From assembly GCA_000985875.1 (NCBI GenBank), contig CCRI01000031.1, positions 1-36,880 on the forward strand: a stretch of DNA of 36,880 bases. Direction: 5' to 3'. The translations under genes were made by a program, and so were the position numbers. How positions within the stretch are numbered: the stretch's first letter is position 1; every line of letters starts with the position of its first letter. This DNA comes from Neorhizobium galegae bv. officinalis (GTDB taxonomy: Bacteria > Pseudomonadota > Alphaproteobacteria > Rhizobiales > Rhizobiaceae). Positions 8,033 through 17,019 of the stretch are shown here, in pieces. A model generated the notes under the pieces. It ran no database searches and was not told where the DNA came from. It saw nothing but the letters and a program-made list of their open reading frames with translations.

Positions 8033-8615
8033 GAGACATGGATCGCCAGCCTTGAGAAGATGCTCACCTTGGATGCCAGCTCCATGGAGCAGGGGAATAT
8101 TGCGTCTGAGCCTCGGGAAGGATGAGGGGAGAGATGCTCCCACCCACTAACCGGAATCAAGAGCATTCTTGATCAGTCCCTGGCAGGCCTTGAGCACCGC
8201 AAGACGCCGGACTAATTTGCCCGGGAGGTGAACCTATCTTCAGAACTTGCATATAGCCCGTACCTTCAGGAATATTATGGTAGCGTCACTTGGGCCGTCT
8301 GTAGCATCGATGGCGACTATGTGGAGTGGTTCGATCGCACTGCGACCAATCTACACCCTCTGCCGGCGATGGAGCGCGCGCAAGATCCTCGACATGGCCG
8401 GGGCAAAGAAGGCGCTCGATCTTGCCAAGGAAGCGGTTGTGGTGCGGGGGCCCCAATGGGCTGCGGAAATGGTCGGCCATATGCTTGCTCTCGACCCAGA
8501 AAGCGAAGCGGCAAAGGCAATCAAGGCCTTGGCTCTAATCGAACGGGGTGATCGCCAGATCAACGCCACAGCTCCCAACTCAGCGCAGTATCTATCGAAA
8601 AACGACGAGTATTGA
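8033..8615 (+). pseudogene. remnant of an alkyl/aryl sulfatase (MBL-fold, C-terminal part)
   Basis: Pieces in successive frames match the dimerisation region of SDS-hydrolase-like metallo-beta-lactamase-fold sulfatases: TWIASLEKMLTLDA (from about 8040), ILDQSLAGLEHRKTPD, then SPYLQEYYGSVTWAV with TNLHPLPAMERA, and ARKILDMAGAKKALDLAKEA with MVGHMLALDPESEAAKAIKAL. An in-frame TAA interrupts the part after HRKTPD (about 8212), and the frame shifts near 8378 between AMERA and RKILDMAG. The N-terminal metal-binding part is absent. It is a dead gene whose family normally cleaves alkyl sulfate esters. Confidence 0.7.
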
Positions 8616-8907
8616 GGGCAGGGGAGGTTTACCGACACTCCCCACCACGGCCTGACCTGTACAGGCCCCGGAATGGCTAATTCGGGGAGTGTTGCGAGCC
8701 GATCTGGTACAAGGCGTACCAGTCGGCTCCTTGGCTGATAGGCTAGACCGAGCCATCGCAGATGGACAGCCGTCGCACCGGCGAGATCTTAGATGCGCAG
8801 CATCAATTCTCTTCTCGCTTTATTTCCACCCCGCTAGTTATGGTAGATTTGATGATGGCCGCCTGTACAAATCCCCCAGGGGAGCAGGAAATTGGCGGTC
8901 CAGGACC
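8616..8907. other. intergenic stretch, nothing recognised
   Basis: These 292 bases lie between the sulfatase remnant and the 3' end of nodE. I see no gene, nod box or convincing Rho-independent terminator. The open frames present translate to low-plausibility sequence. Confidence 0.4.
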
Positions 8908-10116
8908 CTACACGCCCTTAAAGGCCAATACGGCGTTGGTGCCACCCATCGCAAAGGAGTTGCTTAAGGCAACACGTACCTTACGTTGGCGCGCCACATT
9001 GGGCGTAACGTCTAGATCGCAGTCAGGGTCATGCTCTCGATGGTTTGCGGTCGGCGGCACTACGCCCTCTCTGATCGCCATCACGCATGCAATCATTTCC
9101 AGTGCGCTTGCTGCGCCAAGGCAATGCGCGTGCATCGACTTCGTGGAGGAAATCGACATTGAATATGCATGGTCTCCGAAGACACGTTTAACTGCTGCTG
9201 TTTCCGTTAGATCGTTAGCCTTGGTGCCGGTGCCGTGAGCATTAAGGTAATCGACATCTTCGGGGTTTAAACCGCCGTCAGCAAGGCAATTTCGCATCGC
9301 TGACTCTGGTCCCTCAACTGATGGGCTCGTGATATCGAAAGCGTCGGCGGAAAGGCCCACTCCGACGATCTCGGCAAGTATGGTAGCGCCGCGAGCGGCA
9401 GCATGCTCGTAGCTTTCCAGTACCGCCATGCCAGCGCCCTCTCCCAGAACAACACCCCTTCGATCGGCGGAAAACGGGCGGCATGTATCCGGCGCTAGTA
9501 TCCGCAGAGCCTCCCAAGCCTTTAGTACTCCGTAGGTGAGCGGGGCATCGCTACCGCCAGCGAGCATCACATCGGCGCGGCCCAGCTTGATTTGATCCAC
9601 CGCCGTAGCGATAGCGTGATTTGCCGACGCGCAAGCGGAAGTAACTCCAAATACCGGGCCCATTAGGCGCAGCACCATGCTTACCTGTGCTGCTGGCGCG
9701 CTTGGCATGGCTTTCAGGGCACTAAAAATGGGTACGCGGCTTGCTCCCCCCAAAAAGAGGCCGCGATAGCTCTGCTCGATTGCATCCCACCCGCAGCCGC
9801 AGACGCCAACGGTTGCGCCGAAGCGGGTGCGGTTTCCTTCATTGACCGAAAGCCCTGCATGTCGCAGCGCTTCCCATGCTGCAATCACAGCCAAGAGGCT
9901 GAAGCGGTCCATTGAGGCAAGCTGCTTGCGGCTGATCTCGTGCTCGGGCAGCCCCCCTATCTCGGACCCAACAGTCCCCTCCAGATCGTAAAGCGGGGTG
10001 TTAGCAATTGGACCGATTGCTGCGCGACCTTCCCGCATTTCTGTCCAAATTGATTGTGCGTCGGTGCCTAAGCCGCAAAGCCCACCCATCCCGGTGATGA
10101 CTACCCGTCTGTTCAT
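8908..10116 (-). CDS. nodE: NodE, beta-ketoacyl synthase of Nod-factor acyl chain synthesis
   Basis: This 402-residue protein belongs to the KAS-II-like condensing enzymes. It has the Cys-His-His catalytic set: Cys162 in GVTSACASANHA, His294 in LNAHGTGTKAND and His331 in STKSMHAHCLGAASALE. NodE with the carrier NodF builds the special, often polyunsaturated, fatty acid that NodA transfers to the Nod factor, a host-range determinant for galegoid legumes. I chose the ATG at 10116 because NodE proteins begin MxRRVVITGMG; an in-frame ATG lies six codons further upstream. It starts one base after the nodF stop (TAA-A-ATG). Expression is probably from the nod box before nodF. Confidence 0.95.
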   Translation of the reverse strand: MNRRVVITGMGGLCGLGTDAQSIWTEMREGRAAIGPIANTPLYDLEGTVGSEIGGLPEHEISRKQLASMDRFSLLAVIAAWEALRHAGLSVNEGNRTRFGATVGVCGCGWDAIEQSYRGLFLGGASRVPIFSALKAMPSAPAAQVSMVLRLMGPVFGVTSACASANHAIATAVDQIKLGRADVMLAGGSDAPLTYGVLKAWEALRILAPDTCRPFSADRRGVVLGEGAGMAVLESYEHAAARGATILAEIVGVGLSADAFDITSPSVEGPESAMRNCLADGGLNPEDVDYLNAHGTGTKANDLTETAAVKRVFGDHAYSMSISSTKSMHAHCLGAASALEMIACVMAIREGVVPPTANHREHDPDCDLDVTPNVARQRKVRVALSNSFAMGGTNAVLAFKGV

Positions 10117-10117
10117 T

Positions 10118-10396
10118 TTAAACTTCCTTCGCAATCAATCCGCGGACGGCCTCGACAACGTCACCAACATTGCTGAGATTTGACCACGCATCGGATGTGT
10201 TCAGCTCAATTTTGATCCCGTGGGCCTGCTCCAGATCCCAAAGGACGTCAGCCAAACCCAAAGAGTCGATGCCCAAGGACGTCAATTCAGTTTCGATGGT
10301 TATCTCGGTCATTGATGCTGCTGCTATCCCGCCCTGCTCCGATTCAACGCGCCGCTTGATCGTGGTGATAACTTCAATCGCGAGTTCATCAGCCAT
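10118..10396 (-). CDS. nodF: NodF, acyl carrier protein for Nod-factor fatty acid
   Basis: This 92-residue acyl carrier protein has the phosphopantetheine attachment Ser45 in TSLGIDSLGLADVLWDLE. The length and the divergence from housekeeping AcpP fit NodF. NodF carries the growing acyl chain during NodE-dependent synthesis and donates it to NodA. The gene is first in the nodFE operon; a nod box on the minus strand lies at 10551-10597, with a 154-bp leader. A purine-rich AGGAAAAG sits upstream of the ATG. Confidence 0.95.
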   Translation of the reverse strand: MADELAIEVITTIKRRVESEQGGIAAASMTEITIETELTSLGIDSLGLADVLWDLEQAHGIKIELNTSDAWSNLSNVGDVVEAVRGLIAKEV

Positions 10397-10550
10397 TCTT
10401 TTCCTCCATGCGTTCTGGTTTGAGAGGGCAAATCTGCGCGTTCAACGACACGCGACTCCGCTCCGTTGGCAAGCAAACATATGAGCTAGTCCCCAGGCGC
10501 GAAGTGCTATGAGTTGGCTCTTGTCAGATCCCCTATGTTGCATCTGCCGC

Positions 10551-10597
10551 CATTAGTAAAATTGATTGCGTGGATTTGATGTATTTGTCCGGCGAAT
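10551..10597 (-). promoter_or_regulatory. nod box upstream of nodF
   Basis: Read on the minus strand, this 47-bp stretch aligns with the nod box. The 3' core CAATCAATTTTACTAATG is near perfect, and the upstream half (ATTCGCC, then ATACATCAAATCC) is more divergent. It is the NodD-binding promoter element expected 100-250 bp before nodF. Confidence 0.85.
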
Positions 10598-11044
10598 GTG
10601 CCGTGTTACGTCGAGTAAGAAGTCGCTTGGTGGAGCAAGCTCTTCGTGACGCGACCTCTATCCCCGGCCGCTACGGTAAAAGCCTGATCAGCGGACTGGC
10701 ACTTGATCGCTAGACGTAAGCGAAGTTGCGAGATGGACATATGCCTCCGTCGGCTCGGGGCAAAATTGTCGATCGCCCACCATCGGAAGGGATCAAGAGG
10801 TTGAGCGAAATGTTGGCAGCTAGGGGAACGGGAAGAATTGGTGTTCGCGCGCCGTTCTTACGCTAGCGATGCTCTGAAGAGCTGGCTCCGCCAAGCGTCA
10901 TCCAGCTAACAATGGTTGAAGAAAGAGTAAAATCACATTGGCCAAACATTACAGTATCGTCGCGATGATCCCGCCTGTGACTTCCATGGGGTCAGCATCA
11001 TCCGTCCTAGCGAACGGTGCCGCCTAAACAGCCAATGTCTCCGA
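10598..11044. other. nodF-nodD intergenic stretch, nothing recognised
   Basis: These 447 bases lie between the nodF nod box and the 3' end of nodD. No coherent gene was found. TGGCACTTGATCGCT near 10698 resembles a sigma-54 promoter, but its GG-to-GC spacing is one base short and it points into the nodD 3' end. The stretch may be decayed insertion DNA, but I could not identify it. Confidence 0.4.
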
Positions 11045-11956
11045 TCAAGATTCCATCCGGGAAGCTTCATCAAACATGATCTCACGCATCCAAATGTTGC
11101 CTGGGTCGGTGTTATGAAGCGCGGGCCATTGGACTGCCAGGGGGAAGTGGAGAGGTGGAAGGGGATGCTCGACGATTTTCAGGGGTATCGTCTGCTCAAA
11201 ATGTTTCACCAATCGCATTGGAATGGTCGCAATTCGGTCCGTCCCCACCAGCAGTGGCGGGATTAAAGTGAAGCCCGGTACGACGAGCTCAATCCTTCTT
11301 CTGAACCCATGTTCGAGCAATAGCCATTGCTCAACTGAAGGCTTCATTAAACGGCCAAATTTGGCCGCGACGTGCCCCATCGACATAAACTGTTCCATGG
11401 AAAGCCGATCTTCCAACTGCTTGTTCATTGGGCATCCTACGCAAACAAGCGTCTCATCGAAGAGCTTCGCTTTGGGATGGATGTTCGGCATCAACAAATC
11501 CGGCAGAATCAGAAAATCAACGTCACCCCGGCGCAGAAGCTCATCGGGATCGTCATCAAGGGGCAACAGTTCAAAGGTCACACGTGGCGCCTCCCGCGCA
11601 ATCCGCTTTATCACCTTCTCCATGAATATCAGTGTCATGAAGTCGGATAGGATAATCCTGAACCGACGATCGGACTCCGCGGGTTTGATTGGATCCCAGG
11701 CGATAACAGAGAGTTGGATATGGAGCAGGGTGTCTCTAACAGCAGGCGCAAGTGCTTCGGCACGGGGGGTCAAAATGAGTTCGCGCCCTTGCATTACGAA
11801 GAGATCATCATGGAAATAATTTCGGAGACGGGCAATAGCCGCACTCATTGCCGGTTGACTGAGGTTGATGCGCCGGGCCGCGGCAGTCAACTGCCGCTCG
11901 GTCATCAGAGCGTCAAGCGCTACAAGCAGGTTTAAGTCCAAGCCTCTGAATCGCAT
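11045..11956 (-). CDS. nodD: NodD, flavonoid-responsive LysR activator of nod genes
   Basis: This 303-residue protein starts with the typical NodD sequence MRFRGLDLNLLVALDALMTE. A helix-turn-helix follows (about residues 20-50: QLTAAARRINLSQPAMSAAIARLR), then a C-terminal inducer-binding domain. NodD binds nod boxes and, with host flavonoids, recruits RNA polymerase. I chose the ATG at 11956 because NodD proteins begin here; an ATG 11 codons upstream would extend into the divergent nod box. The gene is divergent from nodABCIJ, the classic nodD-nod box-nodA arrangement, which usually also allows autoregulation. This is the only nodD in the window. Confidence 0.96.
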   Translation of the reverse strand: MRFRGLDLNLLVALDALMTERQLTAAARRINLSQPAMSAAIARLRNYFHDDLFVMQGRELILTPRAEALAPAVRDTLLHIQLSVIAWDPIKPAESDRRFRIILSDFMTLIFMEKVIKRIAREAPRVTFELLPLDDDPDELLRRGDVDFLILPDLLMPNIHPKAKLFDETLVCVGCPMNKQLEDRLSMEQFMSMGHVAAKFGRLMKPSVEQWLLLEHGFRRRIELVVPGFTLIPPLLVGTDRIATIPMRLVKHFEQTIPLKIVEHPLPPLHFPLAVQWPALHNTDPGNIWMREIMFDEASRMES

Positions 11957-11961
11957 CCGAT

Positions 11962-12008
11962 ATCCATCTCCTAAATGCTTTGTATCCAAACAATAGATTT
12001 TACCGATA
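11962..12008 (+). promoter_or_regulatory. nod box upstream of nodABCIJ
   Basis: This 47-bp element begins ATCCAT and contains AATGCTTTGTATCCAAACAA followed by TAGATTTTACCGATA. It aligns over its length with the NodD-binding consensus. It starts 5 bp from the nodD ATG and ends 193 bp before the nodA ATG. The usual CAATCAATTTTACCAAT core is altered to CAATAGATTTTACCGAT, so this box is slightly off-consensus in its 3' half. Confidence 0.9.
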
Positions 12009-12201
12009 TCATCTCATCGAACTAGAAGACCCACTATCCTGCAGAAATCAAGGTGCCTCTCGCCGAAACCGGGGGGCAACAAGGAACGCTGCTGTGCATT
12101 GGTGGACCAAGCCAGCTCCACAGCCCAAAGCAGCTGTACCGTGCGTTGGTTGCTGCTGTTTATGGTTGTTTCCTTTGGTCAAACAACAATTGGAGCGCTG
12201 C

Positions 12202-12792
12202 ATGTCTTCCGGGGTACATTGGAAATTACATTGGGAAACTGAGTTGGCTTCCTCCGACCACGTGGAGCTCGCATCATTCTTTCGGAATACATATGGCCCA
12301 ACCGGGAAGTTTAACGCCAAACCCTTTGAGGATGGTCGTAGCTGGGCCGGCGCTCGGCCTGAGCTTCGCGCTATTGCCTACGATTCCAAAGGAATAGCCG
12401 GTCATCTAGGGTTGTTACGGCGTTTCATCAGAGTGGGTGAGACAGAACTGCTTGTGGCTGAGTTGGGGTTATATGGTGTTCGGCCGGATCTAGAAAAACT
12501 GGGCATCGCTCACTCCATTCGAGCCATGGCTCCGGTCGTGGAAGGGCTTGGCGTGCCTTTCGCATTCGGAACTGTGCGATACGCGATGCGAAATCACATC
12601 GAGAGATTCTGCAGGGATGGCGCGGCAAATATCGTGTCCGGCATTCGCGTAGAGTCTACTCTTGCGGATGTCTATCGTGATTGCCCGGCCACTCGAACCG
12701 AAGACGTTCTAGTTGTTGTAGTTCCGGTTGGGCGCACAATGAGCGACTGGCCGTCGGGGTCCCTCATACAGCGACGCGGGCCGGAACTATGA
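12202..12792 (+). CDS. nodA: NodA, N-acyltransferase of Nod-factor synthesis
   Basis: This 196-residue protein is the standard NodA length. It begins MSSGVHWKLHWETELASSDH and contains GKFNAKPFEDGRSWAGARPE and AELGLYGVRPDLEKLGI, all conserved in NodA. It transfers an acyl chain (here probably from NodF) to the free amine made by NodB on the chitin oligomer. The reading frame is open for 74 more codons upstream, but the ATG at 12202 gives the family length and leaves a 193-bp leader after the nod box. The stop TGA overlaps the nodB start (ATGA). Confidence 0.97.
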   Translation: MSSGVHWKLHWETELASSDHVELASFFRNTYGPTGKFNAKPFEDGRSWAGARPELRAIAYDSKGIAGHLGLLRRFIRVGETELLVAELGLYGVRPDLEKLGIAHSIRAMAPVVEGLGVPFAFGTVRYAMRNHIERFCRDGAANIVSGIRVESTLADVYRDCPATRTEDVLVVVVPVGRTMSDWPSGSLIQRRGPEL

Positions 12793-13427
12793 AGAACCTC
12801 AATATCATAGATAGAGTGGATGCGGGTGCGGACGATCAGTGCGTCTACCTGACGTTCGATGACGGTCCCAACCCATTTTGCACACCACAGATTCTGGATG
12901 TCCTAGCACAACATGCCGTGTCAGCAACGTTTTTTGTCATTGGTGCTCACGCGGAAGCACATCCGGGCCTTGTTCAACGTATTGTTTCGGAAGGCCACGG
13001 TGTCGCCAATCACACGATGACGCATCCCGATCTGGCCCTCTGCAGCCGGCCACAGGTGGAACGTGAAATAGATGAAGCAAATAGGGCTATTCTCTCCGCA
13101 TGCGCTGGCGCTTCTATCCGCCACATTCGAGCCCCGTATGGCAAGTGGACGGAAGAGGCTCTCGTCAAATCGGCGAGCTTAGGTTTAGCACCCGTACATT
13201 GGTCAGTTGACCCTCGAGACTGGTCTTGCCCGGGCGTCGACGCCATCGTTGACCGCGTGCTTGGCGCTACCAAACCCGGGTCCATCGTGCTTCTGCATGA
13301 TGGATGCCCCCCCGGTGCTGCGGACCCGGCCAAGCTTCCAACGCTGCGTGATCAAACGCTTGCAGCCATATCCGCAATCATCAAATCACTGCGTAGCCGT
13401 GGACTGACGATCCGTTCACTTCCTTAG
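12789..13427 (+). CDS. nodB: NodB, chitooligosaccharide deacetylase
   Basis: This 212-residue polysaccharide deacetylase (carbohydrate esterase 4) has motif 1 TFDDGPNP (Asp24, Asp25), motif 2 with metal ligands His75 and His79 in VANHTMTHPD, and motif 3 in RAPYGKW. NodB removes the acetyl group from the non-reducing end of the chitin oligomer. Its ATG overlaps the nodA stop by the ATGA arrangement, indicating translational coupling. It ends 23 bp before the chosen nodC start. Confidence 0.97.
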   Translation: MKNLNIIDRVDAGADDQCVYLTFDDGPNPFCTPQILDVLAQHAVSATFFVIGAHAEAHPGLVQRIVSEGHGVANHTMTHPDLALCSRPQVEREIDEANRAILSACAGASIRHIRAPYGKWTEEALVKSASLGLAPVHWSVDPRDWSCPGVDAIVDRVLGATKPGSIVLLHDGCPPGAADPAKLPTLRDQTLAAISAIIKSLRSRGLTIRSLP

Positions 13428-13450
13428 CATTGATCAACACACGAGATACT

Positions 13451-14752
13451 ATGACCTTGCTTGAAACAATCGGTATCGCAGCCGCCACGCTTCATGCGCT
13501 GTTATCGGCAATCTATAAAAGTATGCAGGCATTCTACGCGAGCAAAGCCAGCGGCTCACAGCCGAGGTCAAAGGGGATTGATCCTGCCCATTTGCCCAGC
13601 GTAGACATCATTGTCCCATGCTTCAACGAAGATCCGGCCATTCTTTCGGCCTGCCTCGCCTCGTTGGCGGGGCAGGACTATGGCGGCAAGTTTCGAGTAT
13701 ATATAGTTGATGATGGCTCCAGCAATCGTGAGGCAATCTTGCCTGTTCACGGGCTTTACACCTCGGATCCGAGGTTCGAATTCCTGCTGCTGCCGAAGAA
13801 TGTCGGAAAGCGCAAAGCACAGATCGCTGCAATAGAACGGTCATGTGGAGACTTGATCCTAAACGTTGATTCGGACACTTCTATCGCCTCGGACGTCGTG
13901 ACTCTGCTCGTCGAAAAAATGCGCGACTCTGACGTTGGCGCCGCTATGGGCCAATTAAAAGCGAGCAATCGCGACCAAAACCTGCTGACGCGCTTGATTG
14001 ACATGGAATACTGGTTAGCCTGTAACGACGAACGCGCCGCCCAGGCTCGATTTGGCGCGGTTATGTGTTGCTGCGGCCCGTGCGCCATGTACCGCCGGTC
14101 CGCACTTCTCTTGCTTCTTGATCAGTATCAAACGCAACTTTATCGAGGCAAGCCAAGTGACTTTGGCGAGGATCGCCATTTAACGATCCTCATGCTAAGT
14201 GCAGGATTCAGAACCGAATACGTTCCCGAGGCAATAGCGAAAACTGTCGTACCAGACCGCATAGGGTCCTACCTACGTCAGCAACTACGTTGGGCACGCA
14301 GCACCTTCCGTGACACCTTACTCGCTTTGCCTCTCCTGCCTAGCCACAATCGCTTTCTGACATTGGATGCCATTCACCAGAACATCGGACCATTGCTCTT
14401 GGCGGTGTCTTCAGCCACGGGCATAATCCAGTTCGTCCTAACAGCAACGATGCCGGGATGGACGATCATCATCATTGCGTCGATGACAATGGTGCGATGT
14501 TCAGTCGCTGCCTACCGCGCGCGCCAGATCCGATTTCTGGCATTCTCAATTCACACGCTAATAAACCTGTTCATGTTGATCCCTTTGAAGGGCTTTGCCC
14601 TGCTCACCCTCTCCAATAGCGACTGGCTGTCTCGCGGTTCGACGGCCGACGGACCGGCAATTGCCAAAGGTAACGGCGCTCCGAATGAAGCGGAGATCGT
14701 GACCTCCGAATCCCTTTTTGTGGGCGATACTTCGTCGCGCTTTCGGAGGTAG
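13451..14752 (+). CDS. nodC: NodC, N-acetylglucosaminyltransferase (chitin oligomer synthase)
   Basis: This 433-residue membrane glycosyltransferase of family 2 begins with a hydrophobic segment, followed by a catalytic domain with PSVDIIVPCFNED, IVDDGSSN, the DxD-type NVDSDT, GEDRHLT and QQLRWARS (the QxxRW motif of processive synthases). C-terminal membrane helices lie at about residues 320-400. NodC builds the GlcNAc backbone of the Nod factor. I chose the ATG at 13451 (MTLLETIGIAAATLHALL) because it matches usual NodC N-termini; an upstream in-frame TTG is possible. The stop is 2 bp before nodI. Confidence 0.97.
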   Translation: MTLLETIGIAAATLHALLSAIYKSMQAFYASKASGSQPRSKGIDPAHLPSVDIIVPCFNEDPAILSACLASLAGQDYGGKFRVYIVDDGSSNREAILPVHGLYTSDPRFEFLLLPKNVGKRKAQIAAIERSCGDLILNVDSDTSIASDVVTLLVEKMRDSDVGAAMGQLKASNRDQNLLTRLIDMEYWLACNDERAAQARFGAVMCCCGPCAMYRRSALLLLLDQYQTQLYRGKPSDFGEDRHLTILMLSAGFRTEYVPEAIAKTVVPDRIGSYLRQQLRWARSTFRDTLLALPLLPSHNRFLTLDAIHQNIGPLLLAVSSATGIIQFVLTATMPGWTIIIIASMTMVRCSVAAYRARQIRFLAFSIHTLINLFMLIPLKGFALLTLSNSDWLSRGSTADGPAIAKGNGAPNEAEIVTSESLFVGDTSSRFRR

Positions 14753-14754
14753 CT

Positions 14755-15798
14755 ATGGGTGAGAACATGGAACGTGAAAAGTTGAGACCGAAGACTATAT
14801 CAACGGACCGAAACTCAGCCTCCGCTCGATCCAATCCCGAGCGCGAAATCAAGACGGGCCATCTTGAACCGGAGCCCAACTCTGCGCCTACCATGGCGAT
14901 CGATCTTCAGGCCGTTACTATGATCTACCGCGAGAAAACGGTCGTCGATTCCTTGTCGTTCGGCGTGAAAGCTGGAGAGTGCTTCGGATTGCTAGGGCCA
15001 AACGGTGCAGGCAAAAGCACGATTACGCGTATGTTGCTTGGGATGGCGACACCGAGCGCGGGAAAGATATCTGTGCTTGGACTGCCGGTACCAGGGAAGG
15101 CTCGTTTAGCGCGAGCGGGCATCGGGGTAGTGTCGCAGTTCGACAATTTGGACATGGAGTTTACCGTCCGCGAGAATCTACTGGTCTTTGGTCGTTATTT
15201 CCAAATGAGTACCGGCGCGATCGAAGAGCTCATCCCATCGCTACTAGAATTTGCACAGCTTGAGGCCAAAGCTGATGTTCGCGTATCAGACTTATCGGGC
15301 GGCATGAAACGCCGATTGACGTTGGCGCGAGCACTCGTAAACGATCCGCAACTGCTTATACTGGACGAGCCAACCACTGGCCTGGATCCGCCCGCTCGCC
15401 ACCAGATATGGGAGCGGCTGCGCTCCCTGCTTATTCGCGGCAAGACCATTCTTTTGACAACGCATATGATGGATGAAGCCGAGCGGATGTGTGACCGGTT
15501 GTGCGTACTCGAAGGTGGGCGCATGATCGCCGAAGGCCCCCCTCTCTCCCTGATTAAAGATATAATCGGTTGCCCGGTTATTGAGGTTTACGGGGGCAAC
15601 CCTGACGAAATCAGTTTGATAGTCAGACCACATGTCGAAAGGATCGAGATTAGTGGAGAGACGCTGTTCTGTTACACAGTTAATTCCGATCAGGTCCGTG
15701 CCAAGCTGCGGGAATTTCCCGGTCTGCGCCTGCTTGAACGCCCGGCTAATCTGGAAGACGTTTTTTTGCGGCTGACAGGGCGCGAGATGGAGAAGTAG
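14755..15798 (+). CDS. nodI: NodI, ATP-binding protein of the Nod-factor exporter
   Basis: This 347-residue ABC ATPase has Walker A GPNGAGKST, signature LSGGMKRRL, Walker B LLILDEPTTGLDP and H-loop LLTTHMMDEAE. With NodJ it exports lipo-chitooligosaccharides. The ATG at 14755 is preceded by a strong GGAGG inside the nodC end. It gives a roughly 46-residue polar N-terminal extension before the ABC domain at MAIDLQAVTMIYREK, longer than in some NodI proteins; the internal ATG at 14893 is the alternative start. Spacing to nodC is 2 bp and to nodJ 2 bp. Confidence 0.96.
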   Translation: MGENMEREKLRPKTISTDRNSASARSNPEREIKTGHLEPEPNSAPTMAIDLQAVTMIYREKTVVDSLSFGVKAGECFGLLGPNGAGKSTITRMLLGMATPSAGKISVLGLPVPGKARLARAGIGVVSQFDNLDMEFTVRENLLVFGRYFQMSTGAIEELIPSLLEFAQLEAKADVRVSDLSGGMKRRLTLARALVNDPQLLILDEPTTGLDPPARHQIWERLRSLLIRGKTILLTTHMMDEAERMCDRLCVLEGGRMIAEGPPLSLIKDIIGCPVIEVYGGNPDEISLIVRPHVERIEISGETLFCYTVNSDQVRAKLREFPGLRLLERPANLEDVFLRLTGREMEK

Positions 15799-15800
15799 CG

Positions 15801-16589
15801 ATGGGTAGATTTTCTACAGAGGCACTTCCCTCGGGATTGCTGAATTGGGTCGCGGTCTGGCGGCGAAACTTTCTGGCATGGAAGAAAGTCGCTCCAGCAT
15901 CACTCCTGGGTAATCTTGCCGATCCCATGATTTACATCTTCGGATTAGGGTCAGGACTCGGCGTGATGTTGGGCAATGTCGGCGGCGTCTCCTATTCTGC
16001 ATTTCTGGCGGCCGGGATGGTCGCAACGAGCGCGATGACCGCATCTACTTTTGAAACGATTTACGCTACGTTTGCTCGCATGCGAGATCACCGCACTTGG
16101 GAGGCGATGCTATACACCAAACTTACGCTTGGGGATATCGTCCTGGGGGAAATGGCGTGGGCGGCAACGAAGGCGTCTATAGCAGGTACGGCAATTGGTA
16201 TCGTGACAGCCACGCTAGCCTATTCGGAATGGGACTCCCTGATCTATGTTCTCCCAGTCATCGCGCTGACGGGTCTTGCCTTCGCGAGCTTATCGATGGT
16301 CGTGGCGGCACTGGCACCCAGTTACGACTATCTGGTTTTTTATCAGTCGCTTGTCATTACCCCAATGTTGGTCCTGTCGGGATCCGTCTTCCCGGTTGAT
16401 CAGCTCCCGCCCATGCTTCAGCGTATAACGCACCTTCTCCCACTCGCACATTCCATCGATCTCATTCGTCCGGCAATGCTTGGGCATCCCGTTCCAGATA
16501 TCACGCTGCATCTTGGAGCTCTTTGCCTTTACATTGTGCTGCCCTTTTTCGTGTCGATCGCGTTGCTGCGTCGTCGCCTAACCCAATAG
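15801..16589 (+). CDS. nodJ: NodJ, ABC-2 type membrane permease of the Nod-factor exporter
   Basis: This 262-residue integral membrane protein has six predicted hydrophobic segments and the ABC-2 permease sequence SGSVFPVDQLPPMLQRITHLLPLAHSIDLIRP near residues 190-225. It is the membrane partner of NodI and the last gene of the nodABCIJ operon. No clear terminator follows; the next coding sequence is nifH, 430 bp away. Confidence 0.96.
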   Translation: MGRFSTEALPSGLLNWVAVWRRNFLAWKKVAPASLLGNLADPMIYIFGLGSGLGVMLGNVGGVSYSAFLAAGMVATSAMTASTFETIYATFARMRDHRTWEAMLYTKLTLGDIVLGEMAWAATKASIAGTAIGIVTATLAYSEWDSLIYVLPVIALTGLAFASLSMVVAALAPSYDYLVFYQSLVITPMLVLSGSVFPVDQLPPMLQRITHLLPLAHSIDLIRPAMLGHPVPDITLHLGALCLYIVLPFFVSIALLRRRLTQ

Positions 16590-16801
16590 CCGCAAACGGT
16601 TGGAACTATGGAAGTACTGACTCTCGAATTGGCCCGTGGGTTTCGACCGTTATAGAGACTGAAGATGCGTTCGCAGTGCATTCGGTTCGCCTAGGATGAA
16701 ATTCCCTACGGAATATACAGCGCTGGTGATATCGAGGGGGAGCTGAATGGCCCTGCCGATGCACAAAGATCTCGGCCCCCATATCGTATGGTCGTCTCGC
16801 G

Positions 16802-16817
16802 TGTGCGACAATGCACA
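16802..16817 (+). promoter_or_regulatory. NifA upstream activator sequence TGT-N10-ACA
   Basis: TGTGCGACAATGCACA fits TGT-N10-ACA exactly and lies inside a larger perfect inverted repeat, CGTGTGC-N6-GCACACG (16800-16819). It is about 110 bp upstream of the -24 element of the nifH promoter, a typical distance for NifA acting through DNA looping. Confidence 0.88.
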
Positions 16818-16928
16818 CGACTTTTGTCGCTTCCACGACATTTACCGAGGTGGTCCGACGTCGGTTCAGTCCATTTTTATCTTTGAAATCTAATTTAAAT
16901 CTGCCTTTCCTCGAATCGCGTCGCAATT

Positions 16929-16944
16929 TGGCACGTATCTTGCT
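16929..16944 (+). promoter_or_regulatory. sigma-54 (RpoN) -24/-12 promoter of nifH
   Basis: TGGCACGTATCTTGCT matches TGGCACG-N4-TTGCT with correct GG-to-GC spacing. It is 75 bp before the nifH ATG and downstream of a NifA site, so it should drive nifHDKENX under low oxygen. Confidence 0.95.
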
Positions 16945-17019
16945 GTGTTTTATGCGGTGGCGAAAGCTGCCGGCAATCATTGACGGGACAGGGCGAAGTT
17001 CCATAGGGAAGGCAGAAGC

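Larger units (their letters stand above)
16590..17019 (+). promoter_or_regulatory. nodJ-nifH intergenic region (nifH control region)
   Basis: This 430-bp spacer holds an upstream NifA site (16802-16817) and a -24/-12 sigma-54 promoter (16929-16944), followed by a 75-bp leader with AGGGAAGG before nifH. The first 200 bases contain no recognisable gene. Confidence 0.7.

Noticed and set aside
10698..10712. TGGCACTTGATCGCT resembles a sigma-54 promoter
   Set aside because: The GG-to-GC spacing is one base short, there is no NifA site nearby, and it points into the 3' end of nodD.
11223..11819. 198-codon plus-strand frame inside nodD
   Set aside because: It is antisense to nodD, Ser-rich and without a recognisable family.
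11980..12201. 74-codon in-frame extension upstream of nodA
   Set aside because: It overlaps the nod box and leader, has no NodA-like sequence, and the ATG at 12202 gives the normal length.
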